Notes under the pieces: generated by a model
What the model was told of the DNA's origin: nothing
Database searches by the model: none
Seen by the model: the letters and a program-made list of their open reading frames with translations, nothing else
From: a bacterium
Lineage (GTDB): Bacteria > Planctomycetota > Planctomycetia > Kolteriales > Kolteriaceae
Reading direction: 5' to 3'
Assembly: GCA_019748235.1 (NCBI GenBank)
Contig: JAIEPU010000057.1
Coordinates: forward strand, 1 to 64,000
DNA: 64,000 bases
Translations under genes and position numbers: made by a program
In this document: positions 1 to 8,467 of the stretch, piece by piece
Position numbering within the stretch: the stretch's first letter is position 1
Layout of the letters: each line of letters starts with the position of its first letter

Positions 1-37
1 GTAGACTGCAACCGTTATCGAGAAAGAGAGAGGTCGA

Positions 38-538
38 TTAAAATCGCCCCTTGCGGCGATTGCTCATGACACGGCTAATCTCGCGCTTCGCATCTTTGGT
101 TTTGATCGACTCGCGTTTGTCGTGCGTCTTCTTCCCTTTCGCCAGTCCAAGCTCGAGCTTCGCGCGACCCTTCTTGAAGTAGAGTTGCAGCGGGATAAGG
201 GTGAAGCCGCGCTGTTCGGATCCGCGGGCGAACTTCTCGATCTCTCGCCGATGAAGCAGAAGCTTTCTCGGACGCTTCACCGGGTGATTCATGATATTCC
301 CCATCGCGTATTCGGGGATTTCGAGCTTGTGCACCCATAGCTCGCCGTTTTCGATGCGCGCGAACGCGTCTTCGAGCGATGCGGTTCCTCCTCGAAGGCT
401 TTTCACCTCTGTTCCAGTCAGGACAATACCGGCTTCGATCGAATCGACGATTTCAAAGAGATGACGTGCCCGACGATTGCGGCAAACGACCCTCTCCTTC
501 GCAGGTCCTTCGTCGGCGTCTTTTTTCTTCTTAGCCAT
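38..538 (-). CDS. smpB: SsrA-binding protein SmpB
   Basis: Partner of tmRNA in trans-translation: it binds the tRNA-like end of SsrA RNA and delivers it to stalled ribosomes in the cytoplasm. The 166-residue product has the SmpB core (NRRARHLFEI, GTEVKSLR near residues 40-50, then WVHKLEIPEY) and the basic tail with KGKKTHDKR and a lysine/arginine-rich end that enters the mRNA channel. An in-frame start exists at 601, but the ATG at 538 (MAKKKK) has a G-rich SD just upstream and gives the usual family length. The tmRNA gene itself was not found in the window. The family call is very secure. Confidence 0.96.
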   Translation of the reverse strand: MAKKKKDADEGPAKERVVCRNRRARHLFEIVDSIEAGIVLTGTEVKSLRGGTASLEDAFARIENGELWVHKLEIPEYAMGNIMNHPVKRPRKLLLHRREIEKFARGSEQRGFTLIPLQLYFKKGRAKLELGLAKGKKTHDKRESIKTKDAKREISRVMSNRRKGRF

Positions 539-731
539 TGGCCCCCGCTCTTTACGCATGAGTTGCCGCAATGAATTCAGGACGCACCGAACGGCGATCA
601 CCTCCGAATTATGAGGAGAAACGTCACGGATCGGGCGTCAAGAAGTCAGCTTTCGTTGATGCGGAGAGCGGCGATCAACCACTTCCGCACATCTGGAGAG
701 CGAGGTGATTCCTCTATTCCCCCTCGCAATT

Positions 732-2066
732 CTATTGCGGAGGGAGCTGGAGATCTTGTTGGGCCACGCGAGAGGGGGTTGAATCGCTCGACGAATCGAC
801 CGAGGGGAGCGACGATGCCCCTGCCGGAATCGGAGGTAACGCGCGGGGTGCGTCACTTTGATTGACGAGTTCGACCGTGGGTCGCTCCTTCGGAAGGGTC
901 GGAGGGGCGGGAGGTTCCATCGCCACGACGGGAGCGGTCGATTCCGCTTCCTTTCGAATCAAAGGAACAGCTGGTGCGACGACCTCGGAAGGCGTGACGG
1001 CTATTTCGACAGAAGCATCTTCTCCATCGTCGAGTCCGCCTGGGACACCTGCGTTATCGACAAAGTTTGCCTTGTACCAAGTGATCGCCTCTTGCACCTT
1101 TTCATCAACTCGAGCGGAAAGATGATGCGTGTCGATTCGCTTGAGTTCCGGCCAAAGCTTGTACGCGAAAAAGCCGGCACTGACCGCTCCCGCCAAGGCA
1201 ACGGCACCCGCTAATGGTTCGAGCCAGCCCCACCCATTCGGACGAGGCATGGGGAGTGTTTCTTCAATTCGGCCCGACGCGGGAGCCATCTCGAAGTCAT
1301 CCATGATTCGGCTCGCCATTGCGGCCGGGCCCATGCCACCGGTCGAAAAGGCATGATGTTGTTCAAAACCCGAGTGACCGACCGATCCCATCATCGGCTT
1401 GGTGGATGCCCTCGCGGGCTCGGCCGGCGGAAGAGAAATGCTTTCACTCCATGCCCGCGTATTCGTTGCGGGACCAAAGAGCGATGCCAAGTCCCCTCCC
1501 CGTCCCATTCCTGATGTCTGAGTCGGGTAGTCGAGTGTCCCAACGCCGGAGGAGGATCCCGGATAAGTCGTCGGCTTCGACATTGGACTTTCCATCCCTG
1601 TCGGAGGCAAGCTGGCGGAGATCGGTGAAATTGGGCTCGCCGGCGGTGATGGTGCGGCAACGGGCGAGGGTGCCGGTTCAAAATCAGCCATCACCATCGA
1701 GGAGGCTTGGTTCATTGGCTCCATCATGCTCAGCGTTTCGGCTGGCGTCATCGGAGCGGCTGGTTTCGAGGCTAATTCGTGTTTGATACGCTCGAGTTGG
1801 ACCTTGGATTCGTCAGAGGGATAACGCATGAGAAGCTGGGCGTAAAAGAGGGGCGCACTGTTCTCGCGAATCACGACATGGTTCGGGTGGCAGATCAGGA
1901 TTTGCTCTCGGCAAAGGTCCGCCAGGGCACTGTTCCCACCCCGCTTCGCGTAATACATGGCCAAAGCATAGGAATCGGCGGCATCGGCCAACTGACCCTT
2001 CTGAGCCAATGCATCCCCGAGCTCGAAATACAACGATTGAAGCTCTTCTTTTGAACCGGCGGACAT
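732..2066 (-). CDS. TPR-like single-pass membrane protein, function unknown
   Basis: I do not recognise a named family. The 444-residue product begins with a helical, TPR-like stretch (roughly residues 5-100, with ELGDALAQKGQLADAADSY resembling a tetratricopeptide unit). A long Pro/Ser/Met-rich linker follows, then one transmembrane helix near residues 285-305 (GAVALAGAVSAGFFAYKLW) and a Pro/Val/acidic C-terminal region. The start at 2066 was chosen over 2144 because GGAGG lies 7 bases upstream. A scaffold that gathers partners at the inner membrane is a plausible inference only. It stands alone between smpB and a divergent secreted protein. Confidence 0.7.
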   Translation of the reverse strand: MSAGSKEELQSLYFELGDALAQKGQLADAADSYALAMYYAKRGGNSALADLCREQILICHPNHVVIRENSAPLFYAQLLMRYPSDESKVQLERIKHELASKPAAPMTPAETLSMMEPMNQASSMVMADFEPAPSPVAAPSPPASPISPISASLPPTGMESPMSKPTTYPGSSSGVGTLDYPTQTSGMGRGGDLASLFGPATNTRAWSESISLPPAEPARASTKPMMGSVGHSGFEQHHAFSTGGMGPAAMASRIMDDFEMAPASGRIEETLPMPRPNGWGWLEPLAGAVALAGAVSAGFFAYKLWPELKRIDTHHLSARVDEKVQEAITWYKANFVDNAGVPGGLDDGEDASVEIAVTPSEVVAPAVPLIRKEAESTAPVVAMEPPAPPTLPKERPTVELVNQSDAPRALPPIPAGASSLPSVDSSSDSTPSRVAQQDLQLPPQ

Positions 2067-2463
2067 TCTCGCCTCCGTGCCGAAATGGGCTGCCCATCCA
2101 TGGACCCAGACCAACGCCGACCGGCCCATAAGCAACTTTCTCAATTAGCTCAAGGGGGACTCTGGCGGTTAACTGGGTAATTTGAACGGAATTTCACGAG
2201 GGGCTCGGGGGCTGCTCGGAAATCGAGATTCATCTCATTTGGAAGATGGACACCCCGTCCGTGATCGGCCGGAATTCCGTATTAGTTGGAAGAGAAGCGG
2301 AAGTGATGTCACGCCAAAGATCGAATCCCGGTGGGACCGCGCGGTTGTTGCCGAGAATGATTGATCGCTGAGCGGATGTTCCGTCGAATCGACCAACGAT
2401 TCTTGATGGGACGCGCAAATTCCGGGTAGCATAGACTGGTTGGTCGTGTTCAGGAGACAAGAC
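2067..2463. other. Divergent intergenic region, no gene seen
   Basis: About 400 bases between the divergent starts at 2066 and 2464. It must hold promoters for both genes, but I could not identify convincing -35/-10 pairs. Short open frames here have no SD and no protein-like composition. Confidence 0.4.
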
Positions 2464-3972
2464 TTGCACACCACACGATATGCGGCTCTTCTAGGAATAC
2501 TAGCAGTCACTTCCGCCGCCAATGGGAGTGACCATGTTCTGGTGATTGGCGGCGGCCCTACCCCGGCCTCGAGTCAGCTCTCTATCGAACGAAATGTCGT
2601 CTATCTGCGACAGGTCCTCCAAAACCTCGGACGAACCGACATTCATCCAGAGGTCTTATTCGCATCCGGCCCCGATGCCGTTCCGGATGTTTGTGTCGAC
2701 CAATCCTCTTCAGTCCCCCCATCGATCAAGCTGTTGACCGATCTCATTGGTGAATCGAAAGGGATCAATCTCGGCTACCGTTGCCACGACATCGGCGACG
2801 TGAAAGGTCCGGCCGATCGCCCCACCATCTTTCAGTCCCTCGAGCGATATTCCAAGGAATTGAAAAAGGGAGATCGACTCCTCATCTACGTGACCGGTCA
2901 TGGTGGAAAGGGTAATCCCTCCACGAACGGGCTTCTTCACACTTGGAAAGACGGCGAAATGCGAGTGCGGGACTTCGTGCAGTCCCTCGATTCGTTCTCT
3001 CCCGATGTCGAAGTCGTCGTGGTGATGGTTCAGTGCTACAGCGGCACCTTCGCGAACATGATTTTCAACGGTGGAGATCCCGATAAAGGTCTGACGAATC
3101 ATCGGCGAGCTGGATTTTTCGCGACGGTCGATTCCCGTCCCGCCGCGGGGTGCACTCCCGATACGAAGGTCGAGGACTACAAGGAATACTCCACCAGCTT
3201 CTTCGCGGCCCTCACCGGTAAGTCACGAGGTGGCCAAGAGGTCAAGGCAGACGACATCAACGGCGATGGGCAGATCTCTATGGCCGAGGCGCATGCCTTT
3301 ACCGTGCTGAATTCGCCGACGATTGACATTTGCTATCGCACGTCCGATCGATTCCTTGAAAAGGAAGCCCGGCTCGATTCGAAGGATGAAAAGCTGATGC
3401 CGACGGAAGTGAACCTAGCCAAACTGCTGGAAACGGCCGATCCGATCCGCCGGCATGTAATTGAGAAATTGGCAGCCGATTTCAACATCAGCGGAGATTC
3501 TCCGATTGCGGATGCCGAGAAGATTTCCAAACAGATTTCGGAAGATCGGCGACGAACCAAGGCACTGATCACAAGCATCGACAACAACGCCAGTAGCGCG
3601 GCCAAAAAGATGAAGGAGACACTTTTTATCCGTTGGCCGTTTCTGCAGAACGCCTGGCATCCGGACACTCATTCCCTGTTGACCAAGGAATCTGAATCCG
3701 TGGTCAAATTCATCGAGGGGCAATCTGGGTTTACGGCATGGAAGCGAATGATGGATCGCGCGAAATCGCTCCGAACGCAGGACCTCGAGAAAGAGCGGAA
3801 ATGGGCCAAGCTCCAGCGGTTTCTTCTCACCGCCAAATCGGTTGTCCGAGCCGAGAATCTTCGGCGAGAGGGATCGCCTGAAGTCCTCAAGCGATATGAA
3901 GAAATATCGCAACTAGAGAACTCGCCGTTTGCCTCTCTACCAAGTTCCGTCGTTGCGCCGGTGGCAAACTAA
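2464..3972 (+). CDS. Secreted caspase/C13-like cysteine peptidase homologue with EF-hand loop
   Basis: The 502-residue product starts with a signal peptide (AALLGILAVTSAANG). A caspase-hemoglobinase fold follows: the strand LLIYVTGHGGKGN carries the candidate catalytic His (about residue 146) and VVVMVQCYSGTF carries the candidate Cys (about residue 191), the usual His-Cys order of clan CD. About 70 residues later DINGDGQISMAE (264-275) is a textbook EF-hand loop, suggesting calcium binding. The remaining 200 residues are helical and charged, with no recognised domain. The TTG start at 2464 has AGGAGA six bases upstream; in-frame codons from 2440 lack one. Substrate and true proteolytic activity are unknown. 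Confidence 0.75.
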   Translation: MHTTRYAALLGILAVTSAANGSDHVLVIGGGPTPASSQLSIERNVVYLRQVLQNLGRTDIHPEVLFASGPDAVPDVCVDQSSSVPPSIKLLTDLIGESKGINLGYRCHDIGDVKGPADRPTIFQSLERYSKELKKGDRLLIYVTGHGGKGNPSTNGLLHTWKDGEMRVRDFVQSLDSFSPDVEVVVVMVQCYSGTFANMIFNGGDPDKGLTNHRRAGFFATVDSRPAAGCTPDTKVEDYKEYSTSFFAALTGKSRGGQEVKADDINGDGQISMAEAHAFTVLNSPTIDICYRTSDRFLEKEARLDSKDEKLMPTEVNLAKLLETADPIRRHVIEKLAADFNISGDSPIADAEKISKQISEDRRRTKALITSIDNNASSAAKKMKETLFIRWPFLQNAWHPDTHSLLTKESESVVKFIEGQSGFTAWKRMMDRAKSLRTQDLEKERKWAKLQRFLLTAKSVVRAENLRREGSPEVLKRYEEISQLENSPFASLPSSVVAPVAN

Positions 3973-5618
3973 CCTTTCTTTTCCTCCCGCGGAGGAAGTC
4001 CTTCGGCGGACTCGACGGTTCGTACTTGCTCGATGGTCTTCCTTTTCTCATCGATGAGCCAAAATGCTCCTTCACGCGGTACATCGACGCGCGCCGTCAG
4101 GAATTCCGGGATTGTGACTTTCACCATCGGCGTCATCTTGAGCGGTGCGTGCGCGTAAAGCAGCCAGCGTCGTTCTGGCTTTTCTCCAAGCTTCAGAGCG
4201 AGAGCGAAGACCGGCAATTCGCTGTGAAGCGTCCATTTTCCCTTGGGATCAAGATCAGTGTCGAGGCGGAACCACCGGGGAACACCTTCAAATTGTTTGG
4301 GGAGGAGTGTTTCGTAGGGATGGGGGCGCGACGGGTTGGCGACCAGTTCTCCCTTACGCCAGAACTCGCGCAAGACAGGCGTCCGGTGGACTCGATCGAC
4401 AGCCGCGAGGATGGGGCGAAAGTATGGTTCGGTCACATCAAGCGTCTCATTATGTCCCCTGAATTCGCGCACCGTGCGAGGTCGAAGGAGCCACATCCCG
4501 TACTGCACCATGCCGACGTATCGCTCCGGACCAAACGTCTGGCCTGCTTTCGTATATTGCGTCCGCTTATCGTCCGGCTTACCCGAGTTCCCATCCCATG
4601 TCGACATCTCGAACCAGAAGGGTCGTTCCTTCGGCAATTGTTCACGCGCGACCAGCCAATTCATGGCTTCCGTTTGTGGGCTCCAGAGATTGCAGTCCGT
4701 GCTCCCGTCCCAGTTGTTCGTGTAGTACGAAACCGATGCTCCTTGCCAGATGCTACTCCATGGTCCCACATCGGTCGGAGTCGATAGGGAATGGGCCAAC
4801 CACCCTGGCCAACGTCCAACGAAACTGGGGGCAAAGGCGTTGTAACCCATGAATCGAATATTCTTCTTCCAAGTCTCAGAGACGAGTCCCTTGCGGATCC
4901 CCTCGAAGAGTGCCTCATAGCGAGGCTTCCAGCCGTCCGCAACAATTTGACGCTTTTGTTCGTCGGGAAGACCAGGCTGATACTTCTGCAGGTAGGCGGC
5001 GCATTTCTCGACCTCCGTCCAACGAAGCTTGGCATGTTCGTTGTTCGAGATGAAGAGAATGAGTGGCGGATCGGGATACCACTCTTGAATCTGTCGAAGC
5101 ATGGGGTGGGCTCCCCAGAGCATGCCGCACTGCTCCCACGCCGTGATATCCCCGAAGGGGGATACCTTTCGTTCGATGGTCCCGTCAGGATGAATGACGT
5201 TGGGATTTACCGGAATCGGTCGGTCGTAGAACTCGCTTTCATACGACAAAAGCCGCTCCCATTGCGTGCCGACAAATGCGATCGGCAGCTTGAGCCGCGC
5301 CGCCCGCTTGATCGTCGCTTCGTAGTATTCCGGTCGAAGACTCCGATCGAAGGGAACGGGCGTCGCGAACCAAGGGATGATGTAATGCCCCTGCTCCAAT
5401 AGCCGCATCTGATATTCGGGGGTATAAGCAGGAACCGTCACGCCGGTATTCCAATGCCCCGCCAACGGAAGGGGGCGACCGTCGGGGTCGTTGTCTACGC
5501 GAAGCGACTCTTCCTGGATAGCAGTGACGATCGACTCGGCTTGAAGTGACGGAGGAAAAAATGAAACAAGCAACGTCACAAAGCAAATGAGTTTGCCGAT
5601 CTTGGTCGGTTGCCGCAT
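3969..5618 (-). CDS. Secreted glycosidase-like TIM-barrel protein (hypothetical)
   Basis: The 549-residue product has a clear signal peptide (IGKLICFVTLLVSFFPPSLQA). The body is rich in Trp, Tyr and Pro with runs typical of (beta/alpha)8 glycoside hydrolases: PLILFISNNEHAKLRW, IRFMGYNAFAPSFVGRWPGW and PFWFEMSTWDGN, where Glu/Asp residues sit at strand ends. No specific GH family can be named. The C-terminal 100 residues look like a beta-sandwich (WTLHSELPVFALALKLGEKPERRWLLYAHAP). The ATG at 5618 is preferred over a GTG at 5633 because the signal peptide then has the normal length. Its 3' end overlaps the convergent caspase-like gene by four bases. Extracellular carbohydrate processing is an inference. 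Confidence 0.6.
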   Translation of the reverse strand: MRQPTKIGKLICFVTLLVSFFPPSLQAESIVTAIQEESLRVDNDPDGRPLPLAGHWNTGVTVPAYTPEYQMRLLEQGHYIIPWFATPVPFDRSLRPEYYEATIKRAARLKLPIAFVGTQWERLLSYESEFYDRPIPVNPNVIHPDGTIERKVSPFGDITAWEQCGMLWGAHPMLRQIQEWYPDPPLILFISNNEHAKLRWTEVEKCAAYLQKYQPGLPDEQKRQIVADGWKPRYEALFEGIRKGLVSETWKKNIRFMGYNAFAPSFVGRWPGWLAHSLSTPTDVGPWSSIWQGASVSYYTNNWDGSTDCNLWSPQTEAMNWLVAREQLPKERPFWFEMSTWDGNSGKPDDKRTQYTKAGQTFGPERYVGMVQYGMWLLRPRTVREFRGHNETLDVTEPYFRPILAAVDRVHRTPVLREFWRKGELVANPSRPHPYETLLPKQFEGVPRWFRLDTDLDPKGKWTLHSELPVFALALKLGEKPERRWLLYAHAPLKMTPMVKVTIPEFLTARVDVPREGAFWLIDEKRKTIEQVRTVESAEGLPPREEKKG

Positions 5619-5719
5619 GAGTCTATCCGTCACTTAGTGTCGTTTTAGTGTGAGACTTAGAAGTTGCTCGTTTCAGCGACGTGACCGATCGTCAAGCAAA
5701 GCTGGGATCTAGTGTCGGA

Positions 5720-6730
5720 TTATTTCGAATCATGTTTAGCGACTGCTACCGGAGTGACTTCGAGTTCTTCCTTCCAACTAAACTGCCCCATCACTCGAAA
5801 CTTGATCCCATTCCCGTCGCAGACGTCAACTTCAAGGATATACCGTTTCGGCAATGCGATTGGAGGAATGGGAACGATCGTCTCTACTGTCTCACCCGGT
5901 GCAATCGCTTGATGGGGCATGTCGATGTTGAATTTCACTTTTTCGTCGGTTTGCGAATCGACGATCCAGCAGAAGATTTGCATCGTTTGTATGTCGCCGG
6001 GCCACGTGACTTTGCTGGTATTCGTGACTTCTAGATGTAAATCCCAGGGCTGTCCCGCCGGGATGCTTCCGGAGAAATTCGTTGGTCGAATTCTCGCACT
6101 AAAGTAGTGGAGCGTGTCGAGGCTGTTGATCCAGCTCTTAAACTGGTCGACGGTGTGAGGTTGTTTTTGCTCGACCAGCCAGTTCTTATAGAGGTCCAGC
6201 AGATTGGGAAGGTGCGAGCCGTGCGCGAGGCCGGTGTGGCCGTACCACAGGCTGTACTCTTTGCGGGCGTCCTCAATGCTGTCACCCGCGAGCAATCGGG
6301 CGATCGCAGAGGCAAGTCCGGTTCGATCGGCGCCGCTTCGGCAATGCAGTAGGACCGGCTCTTGGGACTCATCCAGAATGTGAATTAAATGCCGAAGTTC
6401 ATCCAGCGGTGGCAGCTGGTGATTGATGAGATTGATGTCGATGACTTCTATACCGAGCTCGTTCCCGGCTCGATGCTCGTCGTCGTACCATTTATCCCCC
6501 TGCCAAGGTCCACGTAGATTGACGACCGTATGGATTTGGTACTTGTCCCTGTATTCCTTCAGTTGATCGGGGGTCGGTTGGGCCGATCGGTAAACGCGGG
6601 CCGGCAAGACCACGTGAAAATTTGGACGTGCGATCCACCACCATACGCCGATGCCTAAAAGGACCAGCACCGTCGCGAGGCGGAGAGGTGTTTTCGATCG
6701 GTCTTCGTAGTAGTACCGTTTCCCGAACAC
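5720..6730 (-). CDS. Membrane-anchored dual-specificity phosphatase with C-terminal Ig-like domain
   Basis: Cysteine phosphatase signature HCRSGADRTG, giving the CX5R loop with nucleophile Cys130 and Arg136. The upstream Asp-rich stretch 78-85 (KWYDDEH) could supply the general acid. An N-terminal membrane helix (about residues 18-33, ATVLVLLGIGVWWWIA) anchors the protein. After the catalytic domain, residues about 215-325 form a beta-rich segment with SIPAGQPWDLHLEVTNTS and APGETVETIVPI, the pattern of Ig-like domains of the NBR1 type. The substrate could be phosphoprotein or phosphoinositide; the sequence does not decide. The GTG start has only a weak SD. Confidence 0.78.
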   Translation of the reverse strand: MFGKRYYYEDRSKTPLRLATVLVLLGIGVWWWIARPNFHVVLPARVYRSAQPTPDQLKEYRDKYQIHTVVNLRGPWQGDKWYDDEHRAGNELGIEVIDINLINHQLPPLDELRHLIHILDESQEPVLLHCRSGADRTGLASAIARLLAGDSIEDARKEYSLWYGHTGLAHGSHLPNLLDLYKNWLVEQKQPHTVDQFKSWINSLDTLHYFSARIRPTNFSGSIPAGQPWDLHLEVTNTSKVTWPGDIQTMQIFCWIVDSQTDEKVKFNIDMPHQAIAPGETVETIVPIPPIALPKRYILEVDVCDGNGIKFRVMGQFSWKEELEVTPVAVAKHDSK

Positions 6731-6911
6731 GTCCCTGTGTTACCTCAATCGCTAAAGGACTGCTGATTCGTGCGACGCCTTTCGTTTCCATCGTGGCGTG
6801 GCGTCGCTCGACCTTGTATCATCGCAACCAGTTGAACGCAACCGCAGGTTAAACTGGGGAGAATTGGCGGACATTGTTGGCCGAATTCCTTTCCATCCTT
6901 TGGTTGCCCGA

Positions 6912-6926
6912 CTCCTCGTTGAGGAG
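6912..6926. promoter_or_regulatory. Small inverted repeat upstream of the Mo-hydroxylase operon
   Basis: CTCCTC-GTT-GAGGAG, a 6-3-6 hairpin about 58 bases before the first gene of the operon. It lies in the probable leader. A regulatory role is speculative. Confidence 0.25.
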
Positions 6927-6983
6927 AATCGATCGGAGACGGGTGAAATCGCTCGCTCAATCACCGGGGGATCATGACGTTCG

Positions 6984-7883
6984 ATGAAAGAAATTGCTTA
7001 TGCTGCACCACGTACTGTCGCTGATGCAGTCGCTGCGTTAAAGCAGGCAAACGGTAACGGCAAGGCCTTCGCAGGTGGGACCGACATTCTGGTCCAGCTT
7101 CGCGAAGGTACCAGAAACGCCGACGTATTGGTCGACCTGAAGAAGATTCCAGAGATGACGGAAATCCGTCAACTTCCCTCGGGGGATTGGCAGATCGGTG
7201 CCGCGACCCCCTGTCACCGGATCGAATCGACTGTACCCTTCGCCGAAGGGTATCCTGGCATCATTGACGGCGTCCACATCATCGGCGGTTGGCAAATCAA
7301 GGGGCGTGCGAGCCTGGGTGGAAATCTCTGTACTTCATCGCCCGCCGCTGATTCAATTCCCGCGCTGATCGCTCATCATGCGGTTGTCAAAATCGTTGGC
7401 CCTGATGGAAGTCGTGAAGTTCCCGTTTCGGAGTTTTGCACCGGCCCAGGTAAGAACGTTTTAAAGCCCGCTGAATTGGTCGCCTCGTTCGTGATTCCGG
7501 CGATGCTTCCGAATAGTAGCGGATGCTATCTCCGCTTCATCCCCCGCTCCGAGATGGATATCGCGGTCGTCGGTTGCGGCACCACGCTCACGGTCGAGAA
7601 GGACACGATCAAGCAGGCGCGGATCGCACTTGGGGCCGTTGCGCCGAAGCCTGTTTTGGCGGAAGAAGCGGCCGCTTGGCTGATCGGAAAGCCCGCGACG
7701 ATCGAGTCATTCGAAAAGGCGGGTGAGATCGCGCGCAAAGCAGCGACCCCGATTAGTGACATGCGGGGACCCGCTGAGTATCGAACCCACTTGGTGGGTG
7801 TGCTGGTGAAGCGCAGCCTTATGACGTCCCTTCGGCGATTGCGAGGCGAACGCGTCGACGTGCTGCACGACAAGCTCGTTTGA
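6984..7883 (+). CDS. Molybdenum hydroxylase FAD-binding subunit (XdhB/CoxM type)
   Basis: Middle subunit of a three-subunit xanthine dehydrogenase-family enzyme. It carries FAD and passes electrons from the iron-sulfur subunit to an acceptor. FAD-binding motifs are visible: AFAGGTDILVQLREG (about 28-42) and GRASLGGNLCTSSPAADS (about 109-126), then the CO-dehydrogenase-flavoprotein C-terminal domain. Length 299 is normal for the family. It is the first gene of an operon with the 2Fe-2S subunit (55 bases on), the Mo subunit and a MoaD-like protein. The substrate cannot be inferred. Confidence 0.93.
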   Translation: MKEIAYAAPRTVADAVAALKQANGNGKAFAGGTDILVQLREGTRNADVLVDLKKIPEMTEIRQLPSGDWQIGAATPCHRIESTVPFAEGYPGIIDGVHIIGGWQIKGRASLGGNLCTSSPAADSIPALIAHHAVVKIVGPDGSREVPVSEFCTGPGKNVLKPAELVASFVIPAMLPNSSGCYLRFIPRSEMDIAVVGCGTTLTVEKDTIKQARIALGAVAPKPVLAEEAAAWLIGKPATIESFEKAGEIARKAATPISDMRGPAEYRTHLVGVLVKRSLMTSLRRLRGERVDVLHDKLV

Positions 7884-7937
7884 CGTAGTGAACCCACTCG
7901 AACAATAAGCGACAAGATGCATCCCAAAGGAGCAGGC

Positions 7938-8414
7938 GTGGCCACGAAAACTCCCGTCAGCACGACGATCAACGGCGAACCTGTTGAATTCCTCTGCGAG
8001 CCGCGACAGAGCTTGCTTGAAGTTCTTCGGGACACTCTTCACCTCACCGGCGCGAAGGAGGGATGCAATAACGGCAATTGCGGCGCCTGCACCGTCATCT
8101 TGAACGGGGTGGCGGTTGATAGCTGCCTGGTACTTGGCGTCGAGGTCGAAGGGGCCGAAGTGACGACGGTCGAAGGACTCGCCTGCCGGAATGAATTGCA
8201 TCCCATTCAGCAGTGTTTCCTCGAAGATGCGGCACTTCAGTGCGGAATTTGCACGCCGGGATTCCTGGTCGCGGCAAAGGCTCTTCTCGACAAGATTCCG
8301 AATCCGACCGAAGAGCAGATACGCTTTCATCTCGCCGGCAACATTTGCCGCTGCACGGGATATGACAAGATCGTCAAAGCGGTTCAACATGCCGCTCAAG
8401 AGATGGCAAAGTAA
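7938..8414 (+). CDS. Molybdenum hydroxylase 2Fe-2S subunit (CoxS/XdhC type)
   Basis: Small iron-sulfur subunit with two [2Fe-2S] clusters. The plant-ferredoxin-type cluster is bound by GCNNGNCGACT plus a later Cys (Cys43, 48, 51, 63). The helical C-terminal domain carries the second set in QCGICTPG and NICRCTGY. Length is 158 residues from the GTG at 7938, chosen because AAAGGAG lies five bases upstream; an in-frame ATG at 7917 has no SD. Electrons run from the Mo centre through these clusters to FAD in the subunit encoded just upstream. Confidence 0.95.
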   Translation: MATKTPVSTTINGEPVEFLCEPRQSLLEVLRDTLHLTGAKEGCNNGNCGACTVILNGVAVDSCLVLGVEVEGAEVTTVEGLACRNELHPIQQCFLEDAALQCGICTPGFLVAAKALLDKIPNPTEEQIRFHLAGNICRCTGYDKIVKAVQHAAQEMAK

Positions 8415-8467
8415 TCCGACACTTTCTTTAAGAGTCGCGCGAACATCATTGCAAATGGAGCCTGAGT

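Noticed and set aside
611-865. 84-codon plus-strand frame between smpB and the TPR-like gene
   Set aside because: Mostly antisense to the TPR-like gene, no SD and no protein-like pattern.
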